Source: Gammaproteobacteria bacterium (GTDB lineage Bacteria; Pseudomonadota; Gammaproteobacteria; Eutrophobiales; Eutrophobiaceae). From it: a stretch of DNA of 13,358 nucleotides. Shown here piece after piece: positions 13,052 through 13,358 of this stretch; within the stretch, counting starts at the first letter, position 1, and the number at the start of each line of letters is the position of its first letter. Under the pieces are notes generated by a model, which did not search any database, was not told the origin of the DNA, and was given only the letters and a program-made list of their open reading frames with translations. The DNA is taken from positions 1 through 13,358 of the forward strand of contig JAAXHV010000098.1 of assembly GCA_012270695.1 (NCBI GenBank), in the 5' to 3' direction. Made by a program: the position numbers and the translations under genes.

Positions 13052-13358
13052 ATGACGACAGGCAGACTACGACCTTCGACTCCCATTCCCGGATTTGTTT
13101 TGCTCCTTGTCCTCGGCCTCGTATCATCCGCCTCTCCGGCCAACCAGGCGGCTGAGATAGATCCGCCCGGCGCTGATGCGCCCGCACAGGGGCAAGCGGG
13201 AACGCGGCCCACTGCGCGGGGAACCGCTGCCGCTGATGCGCCCGCACAGGGGCAAGCGTTTACCGAGCTGATCCGATTGGATAGCGTGCCACTATCCGCA
13301 GCTGCGCAGGACCGCCCCGCCTCCGCGCCAGAGCAGCCCACTGCCGCGCAGGATGACC
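13052..13358 (+). CDS. Ala/Pro-rich exported protein of unknown function, N-terminal part (runs off window)
   Basis: ATG 13052 opens a frame with no stop to the window end (102 codons). It begins MTTGRLRPSTPIPGFVLLLV, then LGLVSSASPANQA: basic residues, a hydrophobic core and small residues before a likely signal-peptidase site around residues 27-32, so the protein is probably exported. What follows is low-complexity Ala/Pro/Gln-rich sequence with the repeated ADAPAQGQA and then FTELIRLDSVPLSAAAQ. I do not recognise the family. No good ribosome site precedes the ATG, which lies 10 bases after a repeat copy. It is divergent from egtD. The - strand frames across it are Arg/Gly/Pro-rich shadows. 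A real gene is likely from the signal peptide, but the start is uncertain. Confidence 0.6.
   Translation, partial: MTTGRLRPSTPIPGFVLLLVLGLVSSASPANQAAEIDPPGADAPAQGQAGTRPTARGTAAADAPAQGQAFTELIRLDSVPLSAAAQDRPASAPEQPTAAQDD
13171..13258 (+). repeat. 28-bp direct repeat, 60-bp period, in the right-edge gene
   Basis: A 28-base segment starting CGCTGATGCGCCCGCACAGG is identical at 13171-13198 and 13231-13258. The period of 60 bp is 20 codons, so the frame is preserved and ADAPAQGQA is duplicated in the protein. This is a likely slippage or recombination product, like the metG linker. Confidence 0.9.

Noticed and set aside
13023..13341. Open frames on the - strand at the right edge
   Set aside because: They are Arg/Ala/Gly-rich and start or end in repeat sequence; the + strand frame has a signal peptide and no stop.

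Overview
The window is a piece of a gammaproteobacterial chromosome. The gene set (MetG with a C-terminal tRNA-binding domain, Rnf/Rsx electron-transfer subunits, a fused CysG, MsrB, MltF and EgtD) and the close match of MetG, Rnf, CysG and MltF to their enterobacterial relatives, recalled from memory, support this. No rRNA, tRNA or CRISPR is visible. The genes are GC-rich, while the spacers between several of them are AT-rich and filled with copies of one short repeat. That repeat load and the slippage-type expansions suggest a lineage tolerant of repeats, perhaps host-associated; this is inference and I cannot name the genus.

Layout. 1-1443: 3' part of metG, whose linker before the C-terminal domain is expanded by about 16 tandem 17-residue repeats. 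1444-1975: no convincing gene; an intergenic array of 24/48-bp tandem repeats, then a possible 11-codon leader ORF touching the rnfA start. 1976-7017: rnfA, rnfB, rnfC, rnfD, rnfG on the + strand. The cluster is loosened between A and B (279 bp) and broken between B and C (about 0.5 kb of repeats plus an IS3-family remnant). rnfE is not in the window, and RnfA has Ser where the family has a cluster-ligating Cys. 7022-8550: repeat clusters surrounding a 1.25-kb element that carries a HUH/Y1 (REP-associated-type) transposase on the - strand and has 23-bp inverted ends. 8566-9948: cysG. Convergent to it: msrB (9984-10397, -), mltF (10461-11855, -) and egtD (11848-12861, -), the last two overlapping by 8 bp. 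12862-13051: a divergent spacer made almost wholly of six repeat copies. 13052-13358: start of an Ala-rich exported protein that runs off the right edge.

Function. Rnf is a membrane electron-transfer complex between NADH and ferredoxin (or the SoxR redox sensor). CysG makes siroheme for sulfite/nitrite reductase. MsrB repairs oxidised methionine, and EgtD performs the first step of ergothioneine synthesis. Several genes therefore concern redox or sulfur chemistry, but nothing shows that they are co-regulated.

The most interesting signal is the repeat family with core GGACACCCAT (reverse ATGGGTGTCC). I count about 21 recognisable copies in five clusters. They sit at gene boundaries, supply the end of rnfB, abut an IS3 end, and form the inverted ends of the transposase unit. 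This looks like a RAYT/REP-type system, or a non-autonomous element family, that is active around gene boundaries and is reshaping operon structure.
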